21,157 nucleotides of DNA from a virus. Below are positions 7,156-14,328 of this stretch, piece by piece (within the stretch, counting starts at the first letter, position 1; each line of letters starts with the position of its first letter). The notes below the pieces were generated by a model. That model ran no database searches. It saw nothing but the letters and a program-made list of their open reading frames with translations, and was not told the origin of the DNA. The stretch lies in IMG/VR virus record IMGVR_UViG_3300034117_000654, positions 1-21,157 of that record; one strand, 5' to 3'. Made by a program: the position numbers and the translations under genes.

Positions 7156-10146
7156 TTAAGAATCAAAAAATATGCCTAAAATCTGATTAAGCGGTGCGAA
7201 TGCACCTGTTAGTTTATAAGTGTTTCCCCCATATACGAATACCAATCCCTCATTTGGTACGATTTTATCAAATCCACCTAAAGCTTGCATCCTACTTAAT
7301 TCTAATTTAAGTTTTGCAATCTTTTTAGGGTCACCACTTGCTTTTACTTGAGATATTGTACTTTGTAATTTTGCTTTCATTTGTTTAGTAGCTTCTGCAG
7401 GATTTGCAGTTAATACTGATGTCATAAATGATAATACATCTGCACCAACACCTAAAAATATTTCCTCAAATCTCATTAAGTTTTGTTTTGATATTTTTTG
7501 TTGGTCTTGTTTATCCGTTTGTTCGGCCCAAGCTCGTATCTTATCATCCTTTATATCCCCTATACGAAAACTTTTATCTAAAAAAGCCCATCTTTTAATT
7601 AATCCTATTTTTTGCTGTGCATCCAATTTCTTTGCTCCCTTTTCTACAAAATTTGTCCACCATGCCTGATGATAATCTGCTACACCATCCGAGTCAGCTA
7701 ACCCAAATTCAGATTGTAGTTTAGAAATCATTCCCAAATATTTTCCTTGTAATTTAGAAAGATGCTCGGTTTTAGGAAGTGTTTGCATTGGAGGTCCCTG
7801 GATTGTATATTTAGATTGAACATGTGCATTTACTTGCTTAATCATTCCACCTAATACTTTTGCTGCGTCTTGATTTTGTCCAATTATAGTACCAGCCATA
7901 TCATAATCAAAAGTACCATGAAATACTAATAGGGGTTGATTGTAAGGGATTACGTTTACAGACGTTGGATATATTACTTCCAAATTCATAAACGAACTAC
8001 CATCCTTAAAAACCTTCTTACGTTGAGGTTCGGATAATGCTGCAATTGCTTTGGATAAATCTTGCATAGCGAAGTTGTAAGCATCAGTTAATCCACCTCT
8101 ACCGGCAAACTTATCTGCTACTTGTCCTATTGTCATAGCACCAACTCCTTTATCTTTTAAGTGAGATTTGTTACGAGCTGCAACCAATCTACCATTTACC
8201 CAACTAATTGCTAATGCCTGCCCATCAGTTTTTTCTCTTGCTAATTCCAAATCACCATTAAGGGCTCTTACTACTATTTGTTTAAGGTCACCAAATGTTA
8301 AACCCATTTCAATATCAAATGGATGTGCCATATGTCCATAAGCCCCACCTTCTAATAATATTGATTCTTTTATTGGGGTTTCAATTTTAGCTAACTTATC
8401 ATAGTATTTTAAATCTTCCCATAAATGGTCCATAGCTATTTCAGTTGCATATCTAATATCAGATGTATGCTCCATTTCAACTTTAATACCTTTTACCAAT
8501 TGAGGTTTGATATATTCTTCTGCAAATTGTTTTGGGTCATAATATCCTTTAGAATCCCACTTATTAGCCAAATCAATTAAAGTTTTACCATTTGCCAAAC
8601 CACCAGGAATTTTATCATTTATTTCTTTAACAGGCTCATATCCTTTATTTTGTGTATCTTTAGTATTTGTTTGGTGGCCTGGTTTAATTTTTCTATCATC
8701 ATCAAAATCTATTGTATCCAACTCGGCTCCATGTCCATAGTCAGGCGCATATGTAGAAGTTTTATGGTGATGTAAAAAATTATGTTCAGCATCTGTTTCT
8801 GCTTTATGATTTTTAGAATTTGTAACTTCATCAACTTCTTCATATTCATCATCACCATCTAATTTAGATTTTAATTTCTTAACATCTTTAGTATCAGGTG
8901 CCCCATTGATATATCCACCTGGCAAACTTAATCCAACACCAGCTCCACCGGGAAATCCCATCTCATCTAATAGGTTATCAAAATCTTCAACTATTTCTTT
9001 AATATCTTCTTTTGAAATTATTGTATCTTTTTGATTTTCAGGAAGTTCCCAAAATCTTTTAGGTTTTTTTACTGCTTTTTTAGGTTTTACTTCTTTCCAA
9101 TCTTCAACTTTATGTGGGTCATCTGCTGGGTTTAATGTGCTTTTTTCTACATTATTTATTTTGTAATACGATTTTCTAAATTGAGTTTCAGTATCTTTTG
9201 ATTTACCAACCCCTCTCATATTATCCGCTTTAGGTTTGTCTAATTGAGTGTATCCACCTTGCTTATACCAACCTTCAGGTTTTTCTTTGTTTAATATTCG
9301 TTTGTTTCTATCCGCAACAAATGAGGTATCCGGTTCAGCAGTTCCACTAAATCCTGCATTAGATGCGGCTTCTTTCAATTCTTCTTTTTTAGGAATTCTA
9401 AATGTTGCTACCTTCTTACCATTTATTGTTGGCATTCCCCAATCATCAGTTCCTATTGTTTTTACAACTACTTTTTTATTTTTAAATCTACCCATTAGAA
9501 TAGTATCTCCAATTTTTACATTTATTTTAATTTCCTCATTAATACATTCTTTTAAACTCTTTAACTTAAGGGTAATTAATTTGAATATTTGTTCATCAAA
9601 TTTAGGATATGCTTTTGTAAAGTTTTTCTTTCTATCGGCAGCGCTTCCAGCACTTAACCAATAACGAACATCAGTACCACTAATTGGGTTTGATGCTGAT
9701 GGGGATGCGTACACATATCCTCTATCTAAATATGGTTGAGTTACCTTTCCTTTATATGGTGTGAAATATTTACCACTTAAACGATTTTCATCTTTCTCAC
9801 CAACTACAACTATTAAACCAGTTGTATCTTCATCGTATTTGTTTAGAATTTCTTCAGGTGCATATGGATTTTTAATACTGACTATTTTGTTTGATGGAAT
9901 ACCAAACATCGTTGTCATTATTACTTTCTTTTCCTTAAAATTAAATGGAGATTTCTTTGAATCGGTAACATTAGAAGTTCCGATATATACACTATCCTTT
10001 CCGAATTTGCGTACTAAATTATCATAAGTTGCGTAATGTCCCTTATGAAATGGTTGAAAGCGGCCCGAATAGACAACAACTACTTTGTCTATCTTAGCCG
10101 CCTCTCCCAATATTGTTTCTACTAAAAAGTTTGATAATTCGCTCAT
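7156..10146 (-). CDS. NMNAT-like nucleotidylyltransferase fused to DUF5661-like and ligase-like (DUF6267-type) domains
   Basis: This is a 996-residue multidomain protein. Residues 20-200 form an NMN-adenylyltransferase-like domain with GRFQPFHKGH at 28-37 (the HxGH site) and ISGTDVR at 155-161, the counterpart of ISSTxxR; such enzymes join ATP to NMN to make NAD. A small beta-rich module follows at about 205-252, then a charged low-complexity linker (255-455) with a His-rich patch near 455-461. A DUF5661-like stretch spans 520-590 (VEMEHTSDIRYATEIAMDHL). The C-terminal 400 residues resemble the T4-like family I recall as DUF6267 and carry ligase-type motifs: Lys639-Thr-Asp-Gly642, Arg658-Asn-Lys, NLEV at 721-724, EGLVF at 966-970 and YKLT at 977-980. 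Candidate prohead-protease sites are LGE15|A16 and LLE599|G600. The NMNAT call is strong; the ligase fold is inference from motifs, and the substrate is unknown. Confidence 0.88.
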   Translation of the reverse strand: MSELSNFLVETILGEAAKIDKVVVVYSGRFQPFHKGHYATYDNLVRKFGKDSVYIGTSNVTDSKKSPFNFKEKKVIMTTMFGIPSNKIVSIKNPYAPEEILNKYDEDTTGLIVVVGEKDENRLSGKYFTPYKGKVTQPYLDRGYVYASPSASNPISGTDVRYWLSAGSAADRKKNFTKAYPKFDEQIFKLITLKLKSLKECINEEIKINVKIGDTILMGRFKNKKVVVKTIGTDDWGMPTINGKKVATFRIPKKEELKEAASNAGFSGTAEPDTSFVADRNKRILNKEKPEGWYKQGGYTQLDKPKADNMRGVGKSKDTETQFRKSYYKINNVEKSTLNPADDPHKVEDWKEVKPKKAVKKPKRFWELPENQKDTIISKEDIKEIVEDFDNLLDEMGFPGGAGVGLSLPGGYINGAPDTKDVKKLKSKLDGDDEYEEVDEVTNSKNHKAETDAEHNFLHHHKTSTYAPDYGHGAELDTIDFDDDRKIKPGHQTNTKDTQNKGYEPVKEINDKIPGGLANGKTLIDLANKWDSKGYYDPKQFAEEYIKPQLVKGIKVEMEHTSDIRYATEIAMDHLWEDLKYYDKLAKIETPIKESILLEGGAYGHMAHPFDIEMGLTFGDLKQIVVRALNGDLELAREKTDGQALAISWVNGRLVAARNKSHLKDKGVGAMTIGQVADKFAGRGGLTDAYNFAMQDLSKAIAALSEPQRKKVFKDGSSFMNLEVIYPTSVNVIPYNQPLLVFHGTFDYDMAGTIIGQNQDAAKVLGGMIKQVNAHVQSKYTIQGPPMQTLPKTEHLSKLQGKYLGMISKLQSEFGLADSDGVADYHQAWWTNFVEKGAKKLDAQQKIGLIKRWAFLDKSFRIGDIKDDKIRAWAEQTDKQDQQKISKQNLMRFEEIFLGVGADVLSFMTSVLTANPAEATKQMKAKLQSTISQVKASGDPKKIAKLKLELSRMQALGGFDKIVPNEGLVFVYGGNTYKLTGAFAPLNQILGIFFDS

Positions 10147-10160
10147 TATATAGTTCTTAC

Positions 10161-10171
10161 TATATAAATAT
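10161..10171 (-). promoter_or_regulatory. Variant copy of the repeated promoter-like element before the NMNAT/ligase-like gene
   Basis: The coding strand reads ATATTTATATA, differing from the 15-base element's core at one base (T for C). It ends 15 bases upstream of the ATG at 10146, inside a 31-base gap after the small coiled-coil gene's stop. The spacing to the start is similar to that of the copies before the coiled-coil genes. Confidence 0.4.
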
Positions 10172-10177
10172 TGGATA

Positions 10178-10582
10178 TTATTCTTTTACAACTTTCATTC
10201 CGTTTCCAGAAGATTGTTTTTGTTGCTGAGCTTGTTGTTCAGCTTGTTGTTGCTTTCTAGTTGGTGCACCTGGTTGATATTGAATTGTACCATCTTGTAA
10301 ATTAATTCTACCTTGTGGGTATTTATCATCCAATCCTTCAATTACTTCTTTTAGTTGAAATTGAACAGATTTAAATTCATCTTCAGCTTTTTCTAAAATT
10401 TCATCTAATCTAATCAATTCGTCTTGAATTTCTTTTTTTCTGATGTAAATACTTCCAAAATCAGCAATCATTAAATTTGTTTTTGATTGATAATCATTGA
10501 TTGTTTCAATAATATCTGTATCTAATTTAACTGTAGCAATCTCTATTTGTTGCTTTTGTGGAATTTTGTCTAATTCTGCCAT
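10178..10582 (-). CDS. Small coiled-coil phage protein, paralog of 14013-14297 (134 aa)
   Basis: Residues 20-90 form a long Glu/Lys/Ile/Leu helix typical of a coiled coil (IRKKEIQDELIRLDEILEKA). A short conserved C-terminal motif, KYPQGRINLQDGTIQY, follows at about 87-102, and then a Gln-rich tail (about 108-125) that is probably disordered. The helix plus motif aligns with the 94-residue protein at 14013-14297, sharing YQ, IR, RL, VI, a YPxG.I.L..G.I ending and total spacing. The two are clearly paralogs; the Gln-rich tail is unique to this copy. I recall similar small proteins in structural regions of related phages but know no function. The leader is A-rich without a Shine-Dalgarno sequence and carries the 15-base element. 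No enzyme motif is present. Confidence 0.82.
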   Translation of the reverse strand: MAELDKIPQKQQIEIATVKLDTDIIETINDYQSKTNLMIADFGSIYIRKKEIQDELIRLDEILEKAEDEFKSVQFQLKEVIEGLDDKYPQGRINLQDGTIQYQPGAPTRKQQQAEQQAQQQKQSSGNGMKVVKE

Positions 10583-10604
10583 AAAATTTGTTTTTTGTTG
10601 TTTA

Positions 10605-10619
10605 TATATATAAGTATAT
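10605..10619 (-). promoter_or_regulatory. Perfect 15-base repeated promoter-like element upstream of the 134-residue coiled-coil gene
   Basis: The coding strand reads ATATACTTATATATA, extended by a further TA, and ends 23 bases before the ATG at 10582. The leader between them is AAACAACAAAAAACAAATTTT-like, A-rich and without a Shine-Dalgarno sequence. The sequence is identical to the copies at 7124-7138 and 14309-14323. It sits at the end of the glycosylation block, so it likely restarts phage transcription after that block. Confidence 0.5.
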
Positions 10620-10632
10620 TGTTTTTTTATTT

Positions 10633-11781
10633 TTATAAGAATTTTTCTAATTCTTTTATTACCATTTCAGATGTTATTGATTTTGTACATTCAAATTGTC
10701 TTTCAGTACCTTTGTGGTCAGGACACCAATTCCAATCACTAGCATTCAATCTTAATCTGTTAAAACATCCTTCACATTTACCCTTTGGTGCAGAAATTCT
10801 ATAACAATCTGTCATTTCAGCCCAATCATATGAGAATCCACTAATTAGAACAGTTGGAACATTTAAACTCCAACTTAACCAGCTAAGTCCACTACCTATA
10901 CCAATAAATGCTTTTGATTTTAGCATTTCATCCATTACTAATTCTAAAGGTCCATTTGGATGCTTTACAACTCCGTTTGGTAATTTATTTCCCATATAAT
11001 CATCACCTTCCTTAGATACTAATTTTACTGTATAACCTTTATTGTTTAACCAATCTACAACATCTTGCCATCCGGTTGGATTATTCCAAAATTTAGATTG
11101 TGCCGTTCCAAATACACCAATACACACTTGTTTAAGAGTTGGGTCTATTTTTACATTTCTCTTTTTTATTTTTGTTCTAACTTCTACAAAATCCAATCCC
11201 AATATATCCGAACACATTTTTTGCATTGTTTGTGTTTTAGGGTCTATTGGATTTTTAAATAAATTTACAGAACTATCATCATTATAAAATAAACCAACAC
11301 AATACATAGCATATAAGTTTTCAACTCCCATCCCTGGAGTTGTAAATGTTATATTAGGATATTGTTCTATAAACATATCATTCATAAATGTGGAAGCTAT
11401 TACTTCGCATTGATGTTTTTTTCTAAATTCTTCAACATATGCAACCCAAGCTAAAGAATCCCCTAAAGCCCTTGAATCCATTGCTATATAAACACGCTTA
11501 CCTTTTGCATTATAAATGTATTCGTACCATAATTTATCATTTTCATAAATTTTTATTTTCCATTCTACACAATATTCTATACTACACTTGCACCAACAAT
11601 TATTTTTTATTGTTGTTGAGTAATGTATTTTATTTGTTTTATTATCTATGAATTCAACTTTATATTCTGAATTTGTACTTCCTTTTATTTCCACATACGG
11701 TCCTTTAACAAAATGAATTATCACTTTATTTTTTACCTCAACTATATTATTTTTGTTCTTTTTTAAATTATCGTATATCAT
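10633..11781 (-). CDS. Autotransporter-type protein O-heptosyltransferase homolog (GT9-like, Cys4 iron-finger)
   Basis: The 382-residue product resembles bacterial autotransporter heptosyltransferases such as TibC and Aah, which attach heptose to Ser/Thr of beta-helical surface proteins. An N-terminal beta-rich accessory domain (about 1-95) with a short Cys cluster (CWCKC) precedes a GT-B, GT9-like core. The core has YIAMDSRALGDSLAW at about 98-112, with an Asp where the family's catalytic base lies, GVFGTAQSKFW at about 222-232, and IGIGSGLSWLSWSLNVPTVLISGF at about 293-316 (quoted only as a position guide: GSGLSWL, VPTVLISGF). The C-terminal Cys336-x2-Cys339-x13-Cys353-x11-Cys365 matches the iron-finger signature of this family. 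ATG at 11781 overlaps the upstream stop (TAATG); a TTG at 11790 would add three residues and is less likely. Substrate is unknown; a phage fibre or a host surface protein are both possible. Confidence 0.85.
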   Translation of the reverse strand: MIYDNLKKNKNNIVEVKNKVIIHFVKGPYVEIKGSTNSEYKVEFIDNKTNKIHYSTTIKNNCWCKCSIEYCVEWKIKIYENDKLWYEYIYNAKGKRVYIAMDSRALGDSLAWVAYVEEFRKKHQCEVIASTFMNDMFIEQYPNITFTTPGMGVENLYAMYCVGLFYNDDSSVNLFKNPIDPKTQTMQKMCSDILGLDFVEVRTKIKKRNVKIDPTLKQVCIGVFGTAQSKFWNNPTGWQDVVDWLNNKGYTVKLVSKEGDDYMGNKLPNGVVKHPNGPLELVMDEMLKSKAFIGIGSGLSWLSWSLNVPTVLISGFSYDWAEMTDCYRISAPKGKCEGCFNRLRLNASDWNWCPDHKGTERQFECTKSITSEMVIKELEKFL

Positions 11782-13958
11782 TAACTCCAAGTTTTAACTG
11801 TTAAATCCAATAAAGAGAATCCCTCCGCTTGCTTACTATACATTTTATTTGTTGTATATCTTGGTCTTGGGTGATTTATAAATACGTGATTATACCAAAG
11901 GTCACCAACATCCCAACCACAATCTTTAAGTCTATCTACCCACCATTGTTTCTCTCTATTTGGAATTAAATAACAATGTGCAAGGTCTTGATTCGGTGCT
12001 GTTTTTGAAAACAACTCATCTATTTTTTCTTTACTTCTAGATGGATTATCTGCGAATGAAATGAATGGTACATCATCTCTTTCTGATAAGAAACATGCTC
12101 TATGTACAATCTCAACAAATTCTTCTAATCCAGTATAGATAAATGCATCTGCTTCAAATACTAAAGTGTAATCAAAGTTTTCAGTATCCATAGTTTCCAA
12201 TGCCATTCTATGTGCTAAATAACATCCATAGTGTCTACCAGTCATCCAACCCAAACCAGCACCAGGGTATAATTCACCCGGCTTATTATCTTTACTTATA
12301 TGTTCAGGCCTTCTACAATTTTCAGCCGGTGCAAATCCTTCGTATGGTTGGTTTACAATTGGTTCGTAATACATACCATACTTTTCTAATTGTTTAATAG
12401 ATTGAATAGATACTCTTTCTCTCATATCATTCGGTCTAGTCAACATATGCTTTATTTGAATACGAGGTTTCTTACGATACCAAGTTCTAAATCCTCTATT
12501 AAATTGTTTATAAAAGAATTCATCAGCTGCTTGTGTTACACCGGGAAAGAAACTTCCACCATAATCATCACCACTAATAATTCCACCCGGTTTTACTTTA
12601 TTATACCAAATATTAATATCATTTTTCACATCTTCATAACTATGCCCAGCATCTAACATTATATAATTTATACTATTGTTACTAAATTGATTAGCTGCAT
12701 TATGTGAAGTATCTTTTATAATATTAAAAGAATCATAGTTGTTTGATAGTACTGTGTTATCTATAAATTCATAAAATATATCTCCGTTAAATGTTCCAAC
12801 GATGTTTTGATGCAATTCTTCGTTATCAGTTCCTTTGAAAGTATCTACTGTTGTAAAATTAATAAATTTACCACATTCTTTTAATTTGGTTAATAAATAA
12901 TTTGTAGATTTACCAAACCAAGTTCCTACTTCAACAAATGTATCTCCATTATTTAATATAGTAGATGCATTATCATATAAATCTTGATATGAAAACCAAC
13001 CAGGTATTTCATTAAATTCCGGTTGTAGTGTTTCTAATACAATTCTTTTAGTTAATTTTAAATCTTCATCAATATAAGTTACCAATGAATTATTATCATA
13101 TGTATCTAAATATGTATGCAGTTTTCTAAATACAGAAGGAAGTTTATATGAAAGTGCTTCCTTAATTGATAACGGATTTAATTCTATTTTTGATGCAAAA
13201 TAAAACATATCACATGCTGCATAGAATGTATCAACGTCAGTTCGCTCTCCCCATATAATACAATTTTCAGGTTTATATTCCATTAAAGGTTTCCAGTAGT
13301 GTTCAAAGTTTCCAGCTTGATTTCCTACAAAGTGAAATTTAATTTTATATTTTTCTAATTGAGTTGCTATTGCAAATATTTCACCTTGGTTTTTGCCAGG
13401 TGAAAATAATCCAACATTAAGTACATGCTTCCAAGTTGGGTCTAATCCTAATTCTTTTTGTGCAGCCTCCTTATCAAATACATAATCTTCAATAGGGTAT
13501 TGCCATACATCGGTTTCTACTCCAGTTTCAATAAATCTCTGCCTACTCCATTCCGATACTAAAATGTATCTATCAGGATGATATGCTATTTCAGGTGGAT
13601 TTGTTAATGAACCATGTGTAGATGCTACAATAAAATAAGGTCTATCTTGTCTAAAAATAACGTCCAATGCAAATGGTGGTAAATCAAATTGTGGGATTTC
13701 CTGAAAATGGATTATATCAGGTTTAAAATCTTCAATTATTTGTAATATCCTAGATTTATCTTCCGCTAACGTATGTATTGGTACTAATGATTTTATTCTA
13801 TTTTTTTGAACTACAAAAGCATCACCACCACTATTGTTTATTTCAACAACTTCAATTTCAAAATCTTTTATGAATTCTTTTACCTGCTTATATAGGTATT
13901 GTGGTTGGCCCCCAGTAGAAAGATGCGGAGCAACATAAAGTAACTTCTTTTTTGGCAT
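11781..13958 (-). CDS. Three-domain fusion: GT4-like glycosyltransferase, class I methyltransferase, GT25-like glycosyltransferase
   Basis: This 725-residue protein joins three enzymes. Residues 1-310 form a GT-B glycosyltransferase of GT4 type, with LYVAPHLSTGGQPQYL at the N-terminus, NVGLFSPGKNQ at 181-191 and the E-x7-E pair Glu259/Glu267 in IELNPLSIKEAL. Residues 315-485 form a SAM-dependent methyltransferase (Methyltransf_24-like) with FVEVGTWFGKST at 341-352, VDTFKG at 371-376, IMLDAGHSYEDV at 433-444 and VKPGGIISGDDY at 455-466. Residues 500-725 resemble GT25 enzymes, with HMLTRPNDMRERVSIQS at 504-520, GCYLAHRMALETM at 578-590 and LVFEADAFI at 599-607 in place of the usual LIxEDDA. No membrane segment is seen. 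It has its own host-like promoter and is coupled by TAATG to the heptosyltransferase homolog, so both probably build one glycan. The sugar donors are unknown. Confidence 0.88.
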   Translation of the reverse strand: MPKKKLLYVAPHLSTGGQPQYLYKQVKEFIKDFEIEVVEINNSGGDAFVVQKNRIKSLVPIHTLAEDKSRILQIIEDFKPDIIHFQEIPQFDLPPFALDVIFRQDRPYFIVASTHGSLTNPPEIAYHPDRYILVSEWSRQRFIETGVETDVWQYPIEDYVFDKEAAQKELGLDPTWKHVLNVGLFSPGKNQGEIFAIATQLEKYKIKFHFVGNQAGNFEHYWKPLMEYKPENCIIWGERTDVDTFYAACDMFYFASKIELNPLSIKEALSYKLPSVFRKLHTYLDTYDNNSLVTYIDEDLKLTKRIVLETLQPEFNEIPGWFSYQDLYDNASTILNNGDTFVEVGTWFGKSTNYLLTKLKECGKFINFTTVDTFKGTDNEELHQNIVGTFNGDIFYEFIDNTVLSNNYDSFNIIKDTSHNAANQFSNNSINYIMLDAGHSYEDVKNDINIWYNKVKPGGIISGDDYGGSFFPGVTQAADEFFYKQFNRGFRTWYRKKPRIQIKHMLTRPNDMRERVSIQSIKQLEKYGMYYEPIVNQPYEGFAPAENCRRPEHISKDNKPGELYPGAGLGWMTGRHYGCYLAHRMALETMDTENFDYTLVFEADAFIYTGLEEFVEIVHRACFLSERDDVPFISFADNPSRSKEKIDELFSKTAPNQDLAHCYLIPNREKQWWVDRLKDCGWDVGDLWYNHVFINHPRPRYTTNKMYSKQAEGFSLLDLTVKTWS

Positions 13959-13975
13959 ATTTTTATTAATTGTAA

Positions 13976-14007
13976 CAAAGATACAAAATTATTTTGAAAC
14001 CACCAAA
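13976..14007 (-). promoter_or_regulatory. Bacteroidota-type promoter (TTTG - 20 bp - TATCTTTG) for the glycosyltransferase pair
   Basis: The coding strand shows TTTG (14007-14004), a 20-base spacer and TATCTTTG (13983-13976), matching the Bacteroidota housekeeping -33 (TTTG/TTG) and -7 (TAnnTTTG) consensus. Transcription would start near 13969, leaving a leader of roughly 10 bases before the ATG at 13958. I found no other CAAAnnTA complement in the intergenic gaps of this window. It implies that host RNA polymerase can express the glycosylation genes without a phage factor. Confidence 0.6.
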
Positions 14008-14012
14008 TTTAT

Positions 14013-14297
14013 TTATTCAGCGGATTCAAATATAACAATACCTTCTTTTAAATCTATTTCACCCTTTGGATATGTTTTTTCTAAATCTTTGATAACTTGA
14101 TTAAATTCTAAACCAATTTTATCAGATTCAGTTTCTACACCTTCTTTAACAGATTCTAATCTTTCAATTTCCAATTTTAATTCTCTAATTCTCAAATGAA
14201 CTTGTCCTAAATTTAATATCAATTCATTTGCTTGATTTTGATACGATACCAATTTGTCTAATGTTTCCTTTGGTAATTGTTCAGTCTTTTGTGCCAT
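14013..14297 (-). CDS. Small coiled-coil phage protein, paralog of 10178-10582 (94 aa)
   Basis: This acidic, single-domain helical protein has residues 12-75 forming a coiled coil (LRIRELKLEIERLESVKEG) and the ending KTYPKGEIDLKEGIVIF at about 74-90. It aligns along nearly its whole length with the 134-residue protein at 10178-10582 but lacks that protein's Gln-rich tail. It follows the giant fibre gene after a 31-base gap carrying the 15-base element and precedes the host-type promoter of the glycosyltransferase pair. Function is unknown; a small structural, chaperone-like or assembly role beside the fibre is a guess. A TATAAATA box (14312-14305, coding strand) overlaps the repeated element but lies so near the ATG that a T4-type late start there would make the message nearly leaderless. 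Confidence 0.82.
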   Translation of the reverse strand: MAQKTEQLPKETLDKLVSYQNQANELILNLGQVHLRIRELKLEIERLESVKEGVETESDKIGLEFNQVIKDLEKTYPKGEIDLKEGIVIFESAE

Positions 14298-14308
14298 AAT
14301 ATATTATT

Positions 14309-14323
14309 TATATATAAGTATAT
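14309..14323 (-). promoter_or_regulatory. Perfect 15-base repeated promoter-like element upstream of the 94-residue coiled-coil gene
   Basis: The coding strand reads ATATACTTATATATA, ending 12 bases before the ATG at 14297. It is one of three identical copies in the window and overlaps a TATAAATA sequence. It lies immediately after the fibre stop codon (14331-14329) with no intervening hairpin. Confidence 0.5.
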
Positions 14324-14328
14324 ATTTT

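Noticed and set aside
9248-9664. Plus-strand open frame of 138 codons
   Set aside because: It lies wholly opposite the well-supported NMNAT/ligase-like gene, has a hydrophobic antisense composition and no motif. Other plus-strand frames (for example 2971-3342 and 1067-1366) were rejected for the same reason.
11788-11790. TTG start for the heptosyltransferase homolog
   Set aside because: The ATG at 11781 forms a standard TAATG overlap with the preceding stop; the TTG would add only three residues.
14305-14312. T4 late promoter TATAAATA upstream of the 94-residue gene
   Set aside because: A start 5-6 bases downstream would leave almost no leader, and the TATAAATA sequences in two other gaps (10163-10170 and 2952-2959) point the wrong way. 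The longer repeated element explains the conservation better.
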